A DNA stretch of 15,164 bases from positions 1-15,164 of the forward strand of contig NZ_DAMAZC010000100.1 in NCBI RefSeq assembly GCF_032075065.1. The letters run 5' to 3'. Shown here in pieces: positions 13,976-15,164 of the stretch (within the stretch, counting starts at the first letter, position 1; each line of letters starts with the position of its first letter). The notes below the pieces were generated by a model. That model was not told where the DNA came from. It saw nothing but the letters and a program-made list of their open reading frames with translations, and searched no databases. The DNA is from Atlantibacter sp032075065. Its GTDB lineage: Bacteria > Pseudomonadota > Gammaproteobacteria > Enterobacterales > Enterobacteriaceae. The position numbers and the translations under genes were made by a program.

Positions 13976-14158
13976 TCATTTGATGCTCATATGCACAAAT
14001 CTTATGAGCTGTTAATGTTCATTTGTCATGTAGCGAAAATGTGAATAGGAAACGACATTAGATATGGAACGGGGCTTATCCATAATCGCGGTTTATAGAC
14101 AACACCATTATTCCTCTGATCCCACCGGTAACCCGATTTACCCGGAAGGAGAGACACT

Positions 14159-15164
14159 GTGACCAGCACTCATCAAAACGTCGCGACTGATGTTGAAAAG
14201 TCAGCCATTCGTAAGATCTCGATTCGTCTTGTGCCATTTGTTGCCCTGATGTTCTTTATTAACTTCCTCGACAGAACGGCCATCTCTTTTGCCGGCCCTA
14301 ACGGCATGATGGATGACCTGGGTATCCAGGTCGCGCAGTTCGGCCTGGCTTCAGGGATCTTCTTTATTGGTTATATCCTGCTGGAAGTACCCAGCAACCT
14401 GGCGCTGCACCGCTACGGCGCGCGACGCTGGCTGGCGCGTATCATGGTTTCATGGGGTATCGTTTCGCTGTTATTCACCTGGGTGAGTAATGTCGAAGGG
14501 CTGTATATCCTGCGCCTGCTGCTCGGCGTGGCGGAAGCGGGCTTCTTCCCCGGCGCGATCTTCTTCTTAAGCGCCTGGGTTCCGGCGCGTCACCGTAGCA
14601 AAATTCTGGCGCTGTTCTATCTGGCGCAGCCGTTGACCGTGGTATTCGGCGCGCCGCTGGCGGCCTGGTTTATCAATCAACATGGCTTGTTCGGGCTGGA
14701 AGGCTGGCGCGTGATGTTCCTCGGCGTGTCGGTACCGGCTATCGTGGTGGGTATCATTGCCTGGTTCTATCTGATCGATAAGCCGAACGACGCCAAATGG
14801 CTGACGTCGCAGGAGAAAGAGTGGCTTAACAGCGAGCTGGCGCGTGAAGACGCCCAGAAATCCAGCGCCGCTAACCACAGCCTGCGCTCGGCGATGTCCA
14901 ACGCCCGCGTCTGGGTGCTGTGCTTGATCTACTTCGGCTTCGTGTACGGCCTGTATGCGCTGGCATTCTTCCTGCCGACCATCATCGGCGGCTTCCAGAG
15001 CCAGTTCAACGTCACCTTCGGCGTGATGCAGAAAGGGCTGATCACCGGCGCACCGTATCTGGTCGCGGCCATCGTGATGTACTTCTGGTCGCGTGATGTT
15101 TCCCGCCGCGGCTGCAAAACCTGGCATATCGCCATTCCAGCCCTGGTCGGCGCGATCACCGTGC
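14159..15164 (+). CDS. MFS permease, anion:cation symporter type (3' end outside window)
   Basis: This is an inner-membrane major facilitator, most like the anion:cation symporter (ACS) family that imports organic acids and sugar acids, including putative tartrate-type transporters. About 335 codons are visible and the frame stays open to the window end; family members are usually about 420-450 aa, so some 100 residues are missing. The start is GTG 14159 with AAGGAG (14146-14151) 7 nt upstream. No ATG fits, because the first in-frame Met (ALMFFINFLDR) would remove part of helix 1. Visible motifs are FINFLDRTAISFA in helix 1, LEVPSNLALHRYGARRWLAR (loop 2-3), LLGVAEAGFFPGAIFFLSAW (helix 4), then a central cytoplasmic loop near DKPNDAKWLTSQEKEWLNSEL before the C-terminal half. 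It diverges from the isomerase-transaldolase operon and probably brings in the substrate or a precursor. That substrate cannot be read from the sequence. Confidence 0.9.
   Translation, partial: MTSTHQNVATDVEKSAIRKISIRLVPFVALMFFINFLDRTAISFAGPNGMMDDLGIQVAQFGLASGIFFIGYILLEVPSNLALHRYGARRWLARIMVSWGIVSLLFTWVSNVEGLYILRLLLGVAEAGFFPGAIFFLSAWVPARHRSKILALFYLAQPLTVVFGAPLAAWFINQHGLFGLEGWRVMFLGVSVPAIVVGIIAWFYLIDKPNDAKWLTSQEKEWLNSELAREDAQKSSAANHSLRSAMSNARVWVLCLIYFGFVYGLYALAFFLPTIIGGFQSQFNVTFGVMQKGLITGAPYLVAAIVMYFWSRDVSRRGCKTWHIAIPALVGAITV

Larger units (their letters stand above)
13796..14028. repeat. Six-copy TCATNTG dyad motif (putative operators)
   Basis: The copies are GTTCATCTGAAC (13796-13807), ATTCATGTGAAC (13815-13826), TTTCATATGAAC (13878-13889), TTTCATTTGATG (13974-13985), GCTCATATGCAC (13985-13996) and GTTCATTTGTCA (14017-14028). 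All share the core TCATNTG. The first three are near-perfect dyads TTCA-NN-TGAA with arms of 4-5 bp. The first two have centres 19 bp apart, about two helical turns. Copies 1-3 surround the predicted isomerase promoter; copy 6 overlaps the candidate MFS -35. This is the pattern of operators for a dedicated local regulator, which is not encoded in the window. Confidence 0.55.
13757..14158. promoter_or_regulatory. Divergent regulatory region between isomerase operon and MFS gene
   Basis: These 402 nt are AT-rich compared with the flanking genes and contain no supported ORF. They hold two divergent promoters, six copies of a TCATNTG-centred motif and one CRP-like site, listed separately. For the plus-strand gene a weak promoter is possible at TTGTCA (14023-14028), 17 nt, TAGGAA (14046-14051). 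CATAAT at 14081-14086 is an alternative -10 without a good -35. The layout is that of a substrate-controlled catabolic locus. Confidence 0.65.

Noticed and set aside
14038..14058. A second CRP-like site around AAATGTGAATAGG
   Set aside because: Only the left half TGTGA fits; the right half has almost no match to TCACA.
1..15164. Mobile elements, CRISPR arrays, toxin-antitoxin or defence genes
   Set aside because: I looked for these and saw no transposase, integrase, spaced direct repeats or known defence domains. All long frames are accounted for by the genes listed.

Overview
The window is chromosomal DNA of a Klebsiella/Enterobacter/Kosakonia-type member of the Enterobacteriaceae. The evidence is that the rcsC-rcsB-rcsD-micF-ompC-apbE-ada-alkB-yojI gene order and the protein sequences match the E. 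coli block almost residue for residue at the functional sites, and that a chromosomal mgtE-type magnesium transporter, absent from E. coli K-12, lies next to it. I cannot name the genus with confidence. No rRNA, tRNA, CRISPR array, insertion sequence or phage remnant is visible.

Layout. (1) 1-4031: the Rcs envelope-stress phosphorelay. The 3' end of rcsC (+) converges on rcsB, and rcsD-rcsB form a minus-strand operon with a 16-nt gap. (2) 4032-6004: the rcsD upstream region, the small RNA micF (minus) and its divergent neighbour ompC (+), with three tandem OmpR boxes, a core promoter and a terminator. (3) 6068-8909: the flavin transferase lipoprotein apbE, then the adaptive-response operon ada-alkB. 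An Ada box overlaps the apbE stop codon. (4) 8910-10690: the exporter gene yojI, with a 13-bp palindrome touching its predicted -35 and a strong terminator after it. (5) 10691-12266: an MgtE magnesium transporter and a terminator that serves both converging genes. (6) 12272-15164: a carbohydrate locus. On the minus strand an RpiB/LacA/LacB-family isomerase is followed by a transaldolase. Diverging from them on the plus strand is a GTG-started MFS permease of the anion:cation symporter type, cut by the window edge.

Regions 1-4 are conserved enterobacterial core. The less ordinary part is region 6. The isomerase lacks two histidines of ribose-5-phosphate isomerase B (Asp and Ser in their places), and in my memory its sequence is closer to tetrulose-phosphate isomerases of erythritol/threitol pathways. 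Its operon partner is a transaldolase, an enzyme that handles erythrose 4-phosphate. The 402-bp gap between the divergent transcription units carries six copies of a TCATNTG-centred motif, three of them near-perfect dyads built as TTCA-NN-TGAA, plus a good CRP-like site. The best reading is a regulated, catabolite-controlled pathway for a C4 or C5 sugar, sugar alcohol or sugar acid, whose kinase, dehydrogenase and regulator genes probably lie beyond position 15164. Substrate and regulator are inferred, not shown.
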